A stretch of 64,000 nucleotides of DNA from the NCBI RefSeq assembly GCF_014647835.1, contig NZ_BMPY01000008.1:62001-126000 (forward strand), written 5' to 3'. The notes beneath the pieces were generated by a model. That model worked only from the letters and a program-made list of their open reading frames with translations. It had not been told where the DNA came from and did no database searches. This document shows positions 44,630 through 53,204 of this stretch, piece by piece; within the stretch, counting starts at the first letter, position 1; each line of letters begins with the position of its first letter. The position numbers and the translations under genes are program-made. This DNA comes from Microbispora rosea subsp. aerata (GTDB lineage: Bacteria; Actinomycetota; Actinomycetes; Streptosporangiales; Streptosporangiaceae).

Positions 44630-44684
44630 TTTCGATACGCTAGAGTTTCGCAACGCAAGCGTAGCGTTGGTCATTTCGATACGC
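44630..44684. promoter_or_regulatory. Operator/promoter candidate for the MFS-TetR operon
   Basis: TTTCGATACGC occurs as a direct repeat at 44630-44640 and 44674-44684. Between them an inverted repeat CAACGC (44651-44656) and GCGTTG (44664-44669) has a 7-bp spacer. This lies directly upstream of the GTG at 44615, the usual place for a TetR operator. Confidence 0.6.
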
Positions 44685-44701
44685 AACGGGACCGTTTCAT
44701 A

Positions 44702-45120
44702 AACGTTCGCGGCGCCGCCATATCCGCTGGTCAGTTGGGCAGAAGGTGCTCGGCCGGGCACCGGCCCGCGCACCGCTCGTCTCCGGCACCGCGCCATCCG
44801 GCGCGCCGGGACGCCGTCGGGTCGCTTACCGGTCCAGGCAGGGCAGCCGAACCCGGCGACCGTCGCGCGCCAGGGCGGCCGGGCAACCGTCTCGACCCGC
44901 TCACCGCGCCGCGCGGCTGCCACGTGCCGCCACCGAGCCCGTCACGCGCCGGGCCGCGCGATCCCACGACCACCAGCACGGCGACCAGGTCGGCGATGCG
45001 CGACAGCGCGACGACCCCCACGACGGGCGGACGCCCTGTACGCGGCGGCCCCAGGGACAGCCGCGTACGTCTGCACAATCCCCCGGGGGCCGGTTCTATT
45101 CCCCGGTTCCGGGACGACTT
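44702..45120. other. Intergenic stretch with degenerate C-rich repeats
   Basis: No gene is supported. From about 45092 into the end of the next gene, related units recur: TTCTATTCCCCGG, TTCTATTCCCCGC, CCTACTCCTCCCGC and CCTACTCCCCGCG. They look like a decayed tandem repeat that also forms the low-complexity tail of the neighbouring MFS protein. Confidence 0.4.
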
Positions 45121-46464
45121 CTATTCCCCGCCCGGGGCGTGTCCTACTCCTCCCGCCCGGGGACTCCTACTCCCCGCGGGCGAAGGCAGGGGCGTCGCGG
45201 CGTTCGCGCCGCCCCCGGAACCCGGCCCGGCCACGACACCGGCCCCGGCCTCGGAACTCGCCCCCGCCATGACTCCGGAACCGGTCGAGGCGGCGCCCGC
45301 CACCGGGGCCTTGCGCCAGACCAGCCCCGCCAGCAGGACCGGCGCGACGCCGATGACTCCGGATATGGCGAAGGTCCACGCGGGACCGTGGGCGTCCAGG
45401 AGCCCGCCGGCGAGGGGTCCGGCCAGGGCGCCGCCGATCGTCAGCGACGTGGCGTGCAGGCCCATCGCCTCTCCCCGCGCCGCCGCGGGGACGAGCCGGT
45501 TGACTGCGTCCACGGTGGACGACAGCGCGGGCGCGCACAGCAGCCCGGACGGCACCAGCGCCAGGCACAGCCAGCCCCAGCCCCCGCCGATCAGGCCCAC
45601 GGGCGCGCTCAGCAGGCACAGGCCGCCCGCGAGCAGCACGGGTGACAGCCCCCGGGGCAGCCCGCCGTACACGAGCCCTCCGATGAGCGAGCATCCACCC
45701 CACAGCGCGAGGACCAGCCCGGTCCAGGCGGTCGCGCCGCCGGCCTTGAGCATGGCCACGATGCCCAGCTCGGTCGCGGTGAGCACGAATGTCAGCCCGG
45801 ACACCAGGAAGAGCAGGGCGAGCAGGCCGGGCCGCAGCCACTGCCGCCGGGGGACGGCCTCCGCGTGCACCGCCTCCTCCTCGGCCGAGCGGATGGGCGG
45901 GTTGAGCAGGTAGAGCGCCAATCCCGAGCCCGCCACGCCGACGGCCATGCCGTACATCGTGGCGGCGCTGCCGAACGACGTCACGCTCGCGACGGCGAGG
46001 GCGGGCCCGACCATGTACGACAGCTCCACGCCCATCGAGTCGAGGGCGAAGCCGGTCTGGTGGTTTTCCGCCGGCACCATGGCGGCCACGCACTGGCGGA
46101 TCGTCCCGAACACCGGCTGGCTCAGCAACCCGCCGATCAGCGCGCCCGGCAGCAGCACGGCGTACGGGATGGACGGCCCGGCCACCCACAGGCACACCTG
46201 CACGAGGGTCGTCACGGCCATCACCGGCCGCAGCCCGCGCCGGTCGACGAACCGGCCGACGAGCGGCGAACCGATCGCGGCGCCCGCCATCGAGGCGGTG
46301 CCGACCAGTCCCGCCTGAAAAAAGCCCAGGTGCAGGCTGTTGACCACGTGAAGGGTCAGCGTCATTCCGATGCCGGTGAGGGGAATCCTCGCGACCATGC
46401 CGACCAGCAGCAGCGCCCGCACGCCCGGCAGGGTCAGCACCTTCCGGTAACGATCAAAAGCCAT
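45121..46464 (-). CDS. MFS transporter with low-complexity C-terminal tail
   Basis: The 447-aa protein has about 12 membrane segments: LTLPGVRALLLVGMVARIPLTG, VGRFVDRRGLRPVMAVTTL as loop 2-3, and GLHATSLTIGGALAGPLAGGLLDAHG in the second half. The last 60 residues are Gly/Ala/Ser-rich (ASSEAGAGVVAGPGSGGGANA) and probably unstructured; they coincide with repeats in the DNA. The substrate is unknown. The gene is divergent from panB across a 200-bp gap. Confidence 0.88.
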   Translation of the reverse strand: MAFDRYRKVLTLPGVRALLLVGMVARIPLTGIGMTLTLHVVNSLHLGFFQAGLVGTASMAGAAIGSPLVGRFVDRRGLRPVMAVTTLVQVCLWVAGPSIPYAVLLPGALIGGLLSQPVFGTIRQCVAAMVPAENHQTGFALDSMGVELSYMVGPALAVASVTSFGSAATMYGMAVGVAGSGLALYLLNPPIRSAEEEAVHAEAVPRRQWLRPGLLALLFLVSGLTFVLTATELGIVAMLKAGGATAWTGLVLALWGGCSLIGGLVYGGLPRGLSPVLLAGGLCLLSAPVGLIGGGWGWLCLALVPSGLLCAPALSSTVDAVNRLVPAAARGEAMGLHATSLTIGGALAGPLAGGLLDAHGPAWTFAISGVIGVAPVLLAGLVWRKAPVAGAASTGSGVMAGASSEAGAGVVAGPGSGGGANAATPLPSPAGSRSPRAGGVGHAPGGE

Positions 46465-46664
46465 CCTGGTTCCTTACCTCCGCATGGCATTGTGCCGGGA
46501 GACTCGGACCCGCTCGTCGCCGGGTCGCCTCTTTTGTCCCTTTAGTCCCATCTGTCGCGAGGCCGGATTAGGCCGGCCGTGTGGGGTGTTCGAGCCCATG
46601 ACGGCATGCGATGATCTGACTGTCCGGGGACGCCACAGGGGCGCCACGAGGCCTGGAGGTAGCC

Positions 46665-47513
46665 ATGTCCTCTGTTTCTTCCGTCGTGTCCGCACCCGCC
46701 CTCTACGGCGGGGCCATGGGTCGCAGGGTCACCGTCCGCGACATCGCGGCGGCCAAGGAGCGCCACGAGAAGTGGCCGATGGTGACGGCGTACGACGCGA
46801 TGACCGCGAGAGTGTTCGACGAGGCGGGCATCCCGGTGATGCTCGTGGGCGACTCGGCCGCCATGGTCGTCTACGGGTACGACTCCACGCTGCCCGTCAC
46901 GGTCGACGACCTGATCCCGCTCACCGCCGCGGTCGTACGCGGCTCGTCGCGGGCGATGGTCGTGGCCGACCTGCCGTTCGGCTCCTATCAGGCCTCGCCC
47001 CAGCAGGCCCTGGAGACCGCGACCCGCTTCATCAAGGAGGCCGGCGCGCACGCCGTCAAGCTCGAGGGCGGCCACCGGGTCCTCCCGCAGGTGGAGATGC
47101 TCGTGTCGGCCGGGATTCCGGTGATGGCCCACCTCGGCCTGACCCCGCAGTCGGTCAACGCCTTCGGCGGATATCGGGTGCAGGGCCGCGGCCAGGCGGG
47201 TGACGAGATCATGGCCGACGCCAAGGCGCTGGAGCACGCGGGCGCCTTCTCCGTCGTGCTCGAGTGCGTTCCCGCCGACCTCGCCCAGCGGGTCACCGCG
47301 TCGCTGAGCATCCCCACGATCGGCATCGGGGCGGGGCCGCACACCGACGCGCAGGTCCTCGTCTGGCAGGACCTGATGGGCCTCACCCCGCGGCCGGCGA
47401 AGTTCGTGAAGAAGTACTTCGACCTGGCCGCCGAGATGGACCGGGCCATCCGCGCGTACGCCGACGAGGTCGTCTCCGGCGCCTTCCCCCGGCCCGAGCA
47501 CAGCTACCGCTGA
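46665..47513 (+). CDS. panB: 3-methyl-2-oxobutanoate hydroxymethyltransferase
   Basis: PanB makes ketopantoate, the first step of pantothenate synthesis, using methylenetetrahydrofolate. The 282-aa protein has [48 protein letters not shown] with metal-binding residues, [43 protein letters not shown] and [19 protein letters not shown]. All are typical. The next pantothenate genes are not adjacent. A strong hairpin follows. Confidence 0.97.
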   Translation: MSSVSSVVSAPALYGGAMGRRVTVRDIAAAKERHEKWPMVTAYDAMTARVFDEAGIPVMLVGDSAAMVVYGYDSTLPVTVDDLIPLTAAVVRGSSRAMVVADLPFGSYQASPQQALETATRFIKEAGAHAVKLEGGHRVLPQVEMLVSAGIPVMAHLGLTPQSVNAFGGYRVQGRGQAGDEIMADAKALEHAGAFSVVLECVPADLAQRVTASLSIPTIGIGAGPHTDAQVLVWQDLMGLTPRPAKFVKKYFDLAAEMDRAIRAYADEVVSGAFPRPEHSYR

Positions 47514-47519
47514 TCTCCC

Positions 47520-47554
47520 GCGGGCGGCCGCGGCGCCACGCGGCGGCCGCCCGC
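47520..47554. terminator. Bidirectional hairpin between panB and the convergent PLP-enzyme gene
   Basis: A perfect 12-bp stem, GCGGGCGGCCGC at 47520-47531 with its complement at 47543-47554, has an 11-nt loop. It sits in the 50-bp gap between two convergent stop codons and can serve both. Confidence 0.75.
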
Positions 47555-47563
47555 CGGGACGTC

Positions 47564-48742
47564 TCAGATCGCGTCGAGCGCCTGGGCGAAGTCGGCCCAC
47601 AGGTCCTCGGCGTGCTCGATGCCCACCGCCACCCGCACCGTCCCCTCGCCGATGCCCGCCGCGGCCAGGCCCTCGGCGCTCACCGTACGGTGGGACGTCG
47701 CGGCCGGGTGGAGGATCAGGGTCTCCACGCCGCCGAGCGAGGGCGCAAGCAGCGCGAGCCGCACGTTGCGCATGAACGCCTCCCCCGCGGACCGTCCTCC
47801 GGCGAGATCGAAGGAGAACACCCCGCCGAAGTCGGGCAGGAGCTTGGCCGCGAGCTCGTACGACGGGTGGGACGGCAGGCCCGGCCAGTGCACCGCGGCG
47901 ACGGCCGGGTGCCCGGCGAGCCGCGTCGCGAGCACCCGGGCGTTGGCGCAGTGGCGCTCCATCCGCAGCGGCAGCGTCTGCATGCCCCGCAGGGTCAGCC
48001 ACGCGGCGAAGGGGTCCGTCGTCGCGCCGAGCTCCACCGCGTACGACCACACCCTGCGGTAGATCTCCTCGGAGGCGAACACGGCGATCCCGCCGAGGAC
48101 GTCGGTGTGCCCGGACAGGTATTTGGTGACGGAGTGCACCACGATGTCCGCGCCGTGCTCGATCGGGCGGCACAGCACCGGCGAGGCGAAGGTGTTGTCG
48201 ACCACGGTGAGGACGCCGGCCTCGCGCGCCGCCGCGCACATTCCCGGCAGGTCGGCCACCTGCGTCATCGGGTTGGCGATGGTCTCCAGATACAGCAGCT
48301 TCGTCGTGGGCCGCACGGCGGCGCGCACGGCGGCCGGGTCGTCCTGGGGCACGCGGGTGACCTCGACGCCGAAACGCTCCGCCAGGTCGGTCAGGGCCTG
48401 CGCGGTGGCGCCGTACAGCGCCGACTGCGCGATCACGTGGTCGCCCGGCTTGAGCAGGCCCAGCAGCACGGCGTTGATCGCGCCCATGCCCGAGCCGGTG
48501 GCCACGGCGGCCACGCCGCCCTCCAGCCCGGCGACCGCCTCCTCCAGCGCGCGCACCGTGGGGTTGGAGAGCCGGCCGTAGACGTACGCCCCGTCGGGCC
48601 GCCCCATGCCGTCGGCGAAGACGGCCGGGTCGTCGAAGACGAACCCCGAGGTCTGGTAGATCGGCATGGAGATCGGCGTGCTGCCCTCCGGGGTGGGCCG
48701 GGGCAGATGGACGACGCGCGTTTCCGGACGCAGGGAACTCAT
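47564..48742 (-). CDS. Trans-sulfuration PLP enzyme (cystathionine gamma-synthase/lyase family)
   Basis: The 392-aa protein has YVYGRLSNPTVRALEEAVAGLEGG, the PLP-ring stacking Tyr (SALYGAT), Asp182 in VVDNTFASPV, and the Schiff-base Lys207 in HSVTKYLSGHTDVLGG. The family includes cystathionine gamma-synthase, cystathionine gamma-lyase, methionine gamma-lyase and homocysteine synthase. Sequence alone does not choose among them. No sulfur-metabolism genes are adjacent. Confidence 0.93.
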   Translation of the reverse strand: MSSLRPETRVVHLPRPTPEGSTPISMPIYQTSGFVFDDPAVFADGMGRPDGAYVYGRLSNPTVRALEEAVAGLEGGVAAVATGSGMGAINAVLLGLLKPGDHVIAQSALYGATAQALTDLAERFGVEVTRVPQDDPAAVRAAVRPTTKLLYLETIANPMTQVADLPGMCAAAREAGVLTVVDNTFASPVLCRPIEHGADIVVHSVTKYLSGHTDVLGGIAVFASEEIYRRVWSYAVELGATTDPFAAWLTLRGMQTLPLRMERHCANARVLATRLAGHPAVAAVHWPGLPSHPSYELAAKLLPDFGGVFSFDLAGGRSAGEAFMRNVRLALLAPSLGGVETLILHPAATSHRTVSAEGLAAAGIGEGTVRVAVGIEHAEDLWADFAQALDAI

Positions 48743-48853
48743 ACCGTCCAGAATGACCTAGAAAGGTCACTCTTGTCAGGTTGGCTGTTCACCGCCGAGC
48801 CGTCGCGCGCCGGCCTGAGAAGACGACCGGAGAAGGCGACCGCCGCCCTCGCC

Positions 48854-49528
48854 CTACACGTCGGTGACCCGGATGCCCGCGTGGGCCTTGTAGCGCCGGT
48901 TGATCGAGATCAGGTTCGCCGTCAGCGCCTCGACCTGGTGCGCGTTGCGCAGCCGGCCCGCGTAGACGCCGCGCATGCCCGGGATGCGGGAGGCGAGCGC
49001 CCGCACGATGTCGGTGGCCTCGCGGTCGTCGCCGAGCACGAGCACGTCGAGGTCGATCTCCGCCACCGAGGGGTCGAGCAGCAGCACCGCCGACACGTGG
49101 TGGAAGGCCGCGACCACCCGGCTGCCGGTCAGCACCGCCGCCGCCTGCTGCGCCGCGCTGCCCTCCTCCACGGGCAGCGCGTACGCCCCCTGCTTGTCGA
49201 AGCCGAGCGGGTTGACGCAGTCCACCACGATCTTCCCGGCGAGCGGCTCGCGCAGGGACTCCAGCAGGGCCTTGTGCCCGTCCCAGGGCACCGCCACGAT
49301 CACGACGTCCGCCTCGGCGGCCACCTCGGCGTTCGTGGCCCCGCGTACGCCGATCTCCCGCGCCGCCTCTTGGGCGCGCTCGGCGCTGCGCGAGCCGATC
49401 AACACGGTGTGCCCGGCCAGCGAGAACCGGCGGGCCAGTCCCTTGCCCTGATCACCGGTCCCGCCCAGGATGCCGATGGTCAGCGCGGAAACGTCGGGCG
49501 AATCTGCGGTGGTGGTGTGCTCAACCAT
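48854..49528 (-). CDS. npdG: NADPH-dependent F420 reductase-like protein
   Basis: The 224-aa Rossmann protein has the dinucleotide motif IGILGGTGDQGKGLARRFSLAGH, VLIGSRSAERA, DVVIVAVPWDGH and VDCVNPLGFDKQGAY, with a Leu-rich helix RNAHQVEALTANLISINRRYKAHAG. These are marks of F420:NADP oxidoreductases, which pass hydride between NADPH and coenzyme F420. ATG at 49528 is preferred over a frame start at 49585. F420 use is common in actinomycetes. Confidence 0.9.
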   Translation of the reverse strand: MVEHTTTADSPDVSALTIGILGGTGDQGKGLARRFSLAGHTVLIGSRSAERAQEAAREIGVRGATNAEVAAEADVVIVAVPWDGHKALLESLREPLAGKIVVDCVNPLGFDKQGAYALPVEEGSAAQQAAAVLTGSRVVAAFHHVSAVLLLDPSVAEIDLDVLVLGDDREATDIVRALASRIPGMRGVYAGRLRNAHQVEALTANLISINRRYKAHAGIRVTDV

Positions 49529-49669
49529 GGGTGAATGATGCCAGCACGCCTCGGCCCGGCCCCGACCGGGCCTGGTCGTCCGCACCCGTCGCGGCCGGGA
49601 GCGACGCCGACGTCACGCCGCCGCCCGGCGGCCTCGCGTCACGGAGACCGCCGGGCGGGGTGTGCCGGC

Positions 49670-50818
49670 TCAGCAGTTGGCGATGGCGGGGAGACCGGCG
49701 ACCCGGGTCGCCAGCCACGCGACCGCCAGCGGGGCGCCCTCGACCGCGCCGAGCACGTGGCTGCCGCCGGGCAGGCTGGTCCACAGGACGTTCACGCCCC
49801 GCTCGCAGTACTCCTTCCGCAGGGTCTTGCCCACCTCGTACGGAATGGTCTCGTCGCCCTTGGCGTGGTAGAGGAACAGCGGCACCCGCGGCGCGGACGC
49901 GCCGAGGCGGTTCTCGGCGAGGCGGGCCCGCCAGTCCGGCAGGTTCAGCACGTCGGCGGTGGTCAGCTCGGCCAGGCGCCGCCCGCCGAACTTGCCGCGC
50001 AGGTCGGCCACGCAGTCGTCGCGGGCGTCGTCGAACAGCGCCGCGCCCTCGGGGGTCAGGTAGCCGCTCAGGCGCAGCTCGGGATACGCGGCGTCCAGCC
50101 CGATGCCGGCGGCCGCGGCGAGCCCGAAGTCGCCGGTGCCGTCCAGATGCTCGGCCACGGCCCGCAGGTCGGCCGGCACCCCGCCCGCCGCGACGCCCTT
50201 GAGGCGCAGCTCAGGCGCGTACGACGGCTGGAGCTGGGCCGCCCAGGCCGCCGACGCCCCGCCCTGCGAGTAGCCCATCACCACGACCGGCGCGGTGTCC
50301 GACAGGTCCGCGCCCGGCACCCGCGCCGCCGCCCTGATCGAGTCGAGCACGGCGTGCCCCTGCGACGCGCCCACCATGTACGTGTGGTCGCCCGGCGTGC
50401 CGAGCCCCTCGTAGTCGGTCACCGCCACGGCCCAGCCCTTGAGCAGCATCAGGCTCATGATGGCGAGCTCGGCCTCGGTGCCGCGCCCCATCGCGGCCGA
50501 GGGCGCGCACTGGTCGCCCATGCCGTGCGTTCCCACCGCGTACCCGACGATCGGCCGCTTCCCGAAGGGATAGGGGGTGCCGGGGACGAGCAGGGTGCCG
50601 GAGACGATGTTCGGCTCCCCGGTGGCGGAGGTGGACCGGTAGCGCAGGTGCCATGCCTTGACCGGCACCTCCAGCAGCTTGCCGGGCGCGAGATAGACGG
50701 TCGTACGGCTGGCTTCGACGACGTCCCCGGCGGAGGTGGCGCGGGCGGGGCCGCCCAGGACGGGCAGCAGGAGGAGAGCCCCGATGATGGACAGGGTGGC
50801 TCGAACACGAAGGTTCAT
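49670..50818 (-). CDS. Secreted lipase/esterase (LIP family, alpha/beta hydrolase)
   Basis: The 382-aa protein has a Sec signal peptide (RVRATLSIIGALLLLPVLGG, cleavage near ARA-TSA). The catalytic serine is Ser184 in MGYSQGGASAAW; KGDETIPYEVG and GGSHVLG supply the likely Asp and His. ALDDARDDC and ENRL-type segments match the secretory lipase family (PF03583). It probably degrades esters outside the cell. ATG at 50818 is preferred because it places the signal peptide at the N terminus. Confidence 0.9.
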   Translation of the reverse strand: MNLRVRATLSIIGALLLLPVLGGPARATSAGDVVEASRTTVYLAPGKLLEVPVKAWHLRYRSTSATGEPNIVSGTLLVPGTPYPFGKRPIVGYAVGTHGMGDQCAPSAAMGRGTEAELAIMSLMLLKGWAVAVTDYEGLGTPGDHTYMVGASQGHAVLDSIRAAARVPGADLSDTAPVVVMGYSQGGASAAWAAQLQPSYAPELRLKGVAAGGVPADLRAVAEHLDGTGDFGLAAAAGIGLDAAYPELRLSGYLTPEGAALFDDARDDCVADLRGKFGGRRLAELTTADVLNLPDWRARLAENRLGASAPRVPLFLYHAKGDETIPYEVGKTLRKEYCERGVNVLWTSLPGGSHVLGAVEGAPLAVAWLATRVAGLPAIANC

Positions 50819-50939
50819 GAGGCCGCCTTCCGGCTGTTGGATCACATTCCAAAATCGGCGCCGTGGGCTGATCGTTACCCGCCGGTAATGATGTGTCAAG
50901 GACCCAATCCGCGGGACTTAACGGCATCCGTCAGGCACC

Positions 50940-51527
50940 ATGGCGGGCATGGACGCCGCATCGGTGAACCTGCTGCGCGAAGTGCTCGCCGCCACCGGAT
51001 GGCTCGAACGCACCCGGGAGCTCGGCCTGGCCCTGCGGGCCACCCGGTCGGCCGGAGGTCTCCTCGTCGTCGGAACCCCCGACGACGAGCCATGGCACGT
51101 CACCGCCCATCTCGCCGAGGAAGCCCGGCTGTCGGGGCTCGCCCAGCTCTCCCCCACGCTGGTCCGCTGGGCTCCGCCGCCCGGCGCGCCCGCCCACCTG
51201 CGGGTCGGGATGGAGCGCCTGCGCGAGACCCGCCGGGGCGAGACGCTCTTCGTGGTCACCGAGCAGCGGGCGCCCGTGCCCCTGCTCGAACGCGTGGACG
51301 ACGCCCGCCGCGGCGGGGCCACGATCCTCGCCGTCGACGGCGGCGACCCGGAGCTGGAGTCGCTGGCCCACGACGCGATCGCCGTACCGCCCGAGGGGGC
51401 CGTCCTGAGCTTCGACGCGGCGCAGCACCTGGTGAGCAGCGCGGCCGGAGAGGTGCGGCGGGTCGGCCTGCGGGAGCGCCTGGCCCGCCTGGCCGAGCGG
51501 ATCACCGGCCCCCACGTGAGCGACTGA
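50940..51527 (+). CDS. Protein of unknown function with a faint SIS-like pattern
   Basis: The 195-aa protein begins MAGMDAASVNLLREVLAATG. The stretch TLFVVTEQRAPVPLLERVDDARRGGATILAVDGGDPELESLAHDAIAVP follows the strand-helix-strand order of SIS sugar-binding domains, but key glycines of that family are not obvious. I cannot assign a function. Start ATG 50940 or 50949. It is divergent from the lipase. Confidence 0.65.
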   Translation: MAGMDAASVNLLREVLAATGWLERTRELGLALRATRSAGGLLVVGTPDDEPWHVTAHLAEEARLSGLAQLSPTLVRWAPPPGAPAHLRVGMERLRETRRGETLFVVTEQRAPVPLLERVDDARRGGATILAVDGGDPELESLAHDAIAVPPEGAVLSFDAAQHLVSSAAGEVRRVGLRERLARLAERITGPHVSD

Positions 51528-51614
51528 GGACACGCCGGGGCCGTCGTTTGCCTTGCGCCCGCCACCGGCGGAGCATCGGGCCATGACCGATTTCCCGGAC
51601 GGCGAGGCGTCCTG

Positions 51615-51956
51615 ATGTCCACCTTCATCACGATCATCGGCACCGTGGGAGCCGTCGTCCTGCTGTTCGCGTACGCGATGGTGTCGTCCGGCAGGATGTC
51701 CGGCGACGGCCTGTCCTACCAGTTGCTCAACTTCGGCGGGGCGGTCGCCCTGATGGTCAACAGCGCCTACCACTCGGCCTGGCCCTCGGCCTTTCTCAAC
51801 CTGGTGTGGAGCGGCATCGGCGTGTGGACGCTCGGCCGGTTCGTCGCCCGCCGCGCGGCGGCGCGCCGGAGCCCGGACGCGGGCGCCTCGGCCCCCGGCA
51901 CCGCGGACCGCACCGGCCGGCCCGACGAGCACGACGTCGCCCCCGCGGTGGGCTGA
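51615..51956 (+). CDS. Small membrane protein, CBU_0592 family-like
   Basis: The 113-aa protein has three hydrophobic segments: TIIGTVGAVVLLFAYAMVSSG, LLNFGGAVALMVNSAYHS and AFLNLVWSGIGVWTLGRF. The pattern Y-A-M-V...N-x-x-G...N-x-x-W is that of the CBU_0592 family of unknown function. A charged disordered tail of 35 residues follows. It lies 87 bp after the preceding hypothetical gene. Confidence 0.75.
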   Translation: MSTFITIIGTVGAVVLLFAYAMVSSGRMSGDGLSYQLLNFGGAVALMVNSAYHSAWPSAFLNLVWSGIGVWTLGRFVARRAAARRSPDAGASAPGTADRTGRPDEHDVAPAVG

Positions 51957-52043
51957 CCCGCGCCGCCCGCGCCGCCCGGGAGGAAAGCGGGCGCGCGGGC
52001 CGTGGAGGAGACGGCAGGGGGTGTGGCCGAAGGGGTCGGGGGG

Positions 52044-52226
52044 TCAGTCGTCCCAGTCCTTGTCCTGCTCCGCCCAGCGCTCGTTGCGCTCGGCCGCCGT
52101 CCGCAAGGCGTGCGCGGCGGCGTCGCGGGAGTCGTAGGGGCCGAACCGGTCCTTGTTCGGGCAGCCCTTCTCGGGCTCGACGGTCATGTGCTTCAGGCAG
52201 AACCACCATTGATCGCTCACGCCCAT
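52044..52226 (-). CDS. Small conserved actinobacterial protein (60 aa)
   Basis: It begins MGVSDQWWFCLKHMTVEPEKGC and continues KDRFGPYDSRDAAAHALRTAAERNERW, ending in acidic residues. The WFCLKHxxVE pattern and the SPOR-like ending (GPYxSRDAAxxAL) recur in small proteins beside map in actinomycetes. The function is unknown. Two cysteines with a His could bind metal. It is divergent from map. Confidence 0.8.
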   Translation of the reverse strand: MGVSDQWWFCLKHMTVEPEKGCPNKDRFGPYDSRDAAAHALRTAAERNERWAEQDKDWDD

Positions 52227-52263
52227 AATCGTGCCCTCCTGACGCGCAACTAGACTTGGCCGC

Positions 52264-53112
52264 ATGACCACGCTGCTGCGCCCCGGGCGTATCTCGCCCA
52301 CCCGTAAGGTTCCCGCCCACATCCCCCGGCCCGAGTACGTGGGAAAGGCCGAGCCCAAGAAGGGCGACAGCGACGTCCAGACCCCCGAGACCATCGAGAA
52401 GATGCGGATCGCGGGCCGGATCGCCGCACAGGCGCTTGAGGAGGTCGGCAAGCACGTCGCGCCCGGCGTGACGACCGACGAACTCGACCGCATCGGGCAC
52501 GAGTTCCTCTGCGACCACGGCGCCTACCCCTCGACGCTCGGCTACCGCGGCTACCCGAAGTCGCTGTGCACCTCGATCAACGAGGTGATCTGCCACGGCA
52601 TCCCGGACGACACCGTGCTGCGCGAGGGCGACATCGTCAACGTGGACATCACCGCGTACATCGGCGGCGTGCACGGCGACACCGACGCCACCTTCCTGGT
52701 CGGCGAGGTCGACGAGGAGTCCCGGCTGCTGGTCGAGCGGACCCGCGAGGCGATGATGCGGGCGATCAAGGCGGTCGCGCCGGGCCGCCAGCTCAACATC
52801 GTCGGCCGGGTCATCGAGGCCTACGCCAAGCGCTTCGGCTACGGCGTCGTCCGCGACTTCACCGGGCACGGCATCGGGACCTCGTTCCACTCCGGGCTCA
52901 TCGTCCCCCACTACGACGACCCCTCGCTGTCGGTGACCCTGGTGCCGGGGATGACCTTCACGATCGAGCCCATGCTCACGCTCGGCACGATCGACTACGA
53001 GATCTGGCCCGACAAGTGGACCGCGGTGACCAAGGACCGCAAGCGGACCGCGCAGTTCGAGCACACCATCGTGGTGACGGAGACCGGCTCGGAGATCCTC
53101 ACCCTGCCCTAG
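52264..53112 (+). CDS. map: Type I methionine aminopeptidase
   Basis: It removes the initiator methionine from new proteins. The 282-aa protein has an N-terminal Pro-rich linker ([18 protein letters not shown]) typical of the actinobacterial MetAP1c class. The metal ligands are seen in [21 protein letters not shown] (two Asp), [11 protein letters not shown] (His), TFTIEPM (Glu) and QFEHTIVV (Glu). All five positions are intact. Confidence 0.96.
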   Translation: MTTLLRPGRISPTRKVPAHIPRPEYVGKAEPKKGDSDVQTPETIEKMRIAGRIAAQALEEVGKHVAPGVTTDELDRIGHEFLCDHGAYPSTLGYRGYPKSLCTSINEVICHGIPDDTVLREGDIVNVDITAYIGGVHGDTDATFLVGEVDEESRLLVERTREAMMRAIKAVAPGRQLNIVGRVIEAYAKRFGYGVVRDFTGHGIGTSFHSGLIVPHYDDPSLSVTLVPGMTFTIEPMLTLGTIDYEIWPDKWTAVTKDRKRTAQFEHTIVVTETGSEILTLP

Positions 53113-53204
53113 GCCCTGCGAGTCGAACCCCCTCATCGGGCGATCAGCCGGCATCGGGGGATCCCGCCGCGCCGGGTGCGCCCCCCGGGGCGGCGGGCGG
53201 CCCG

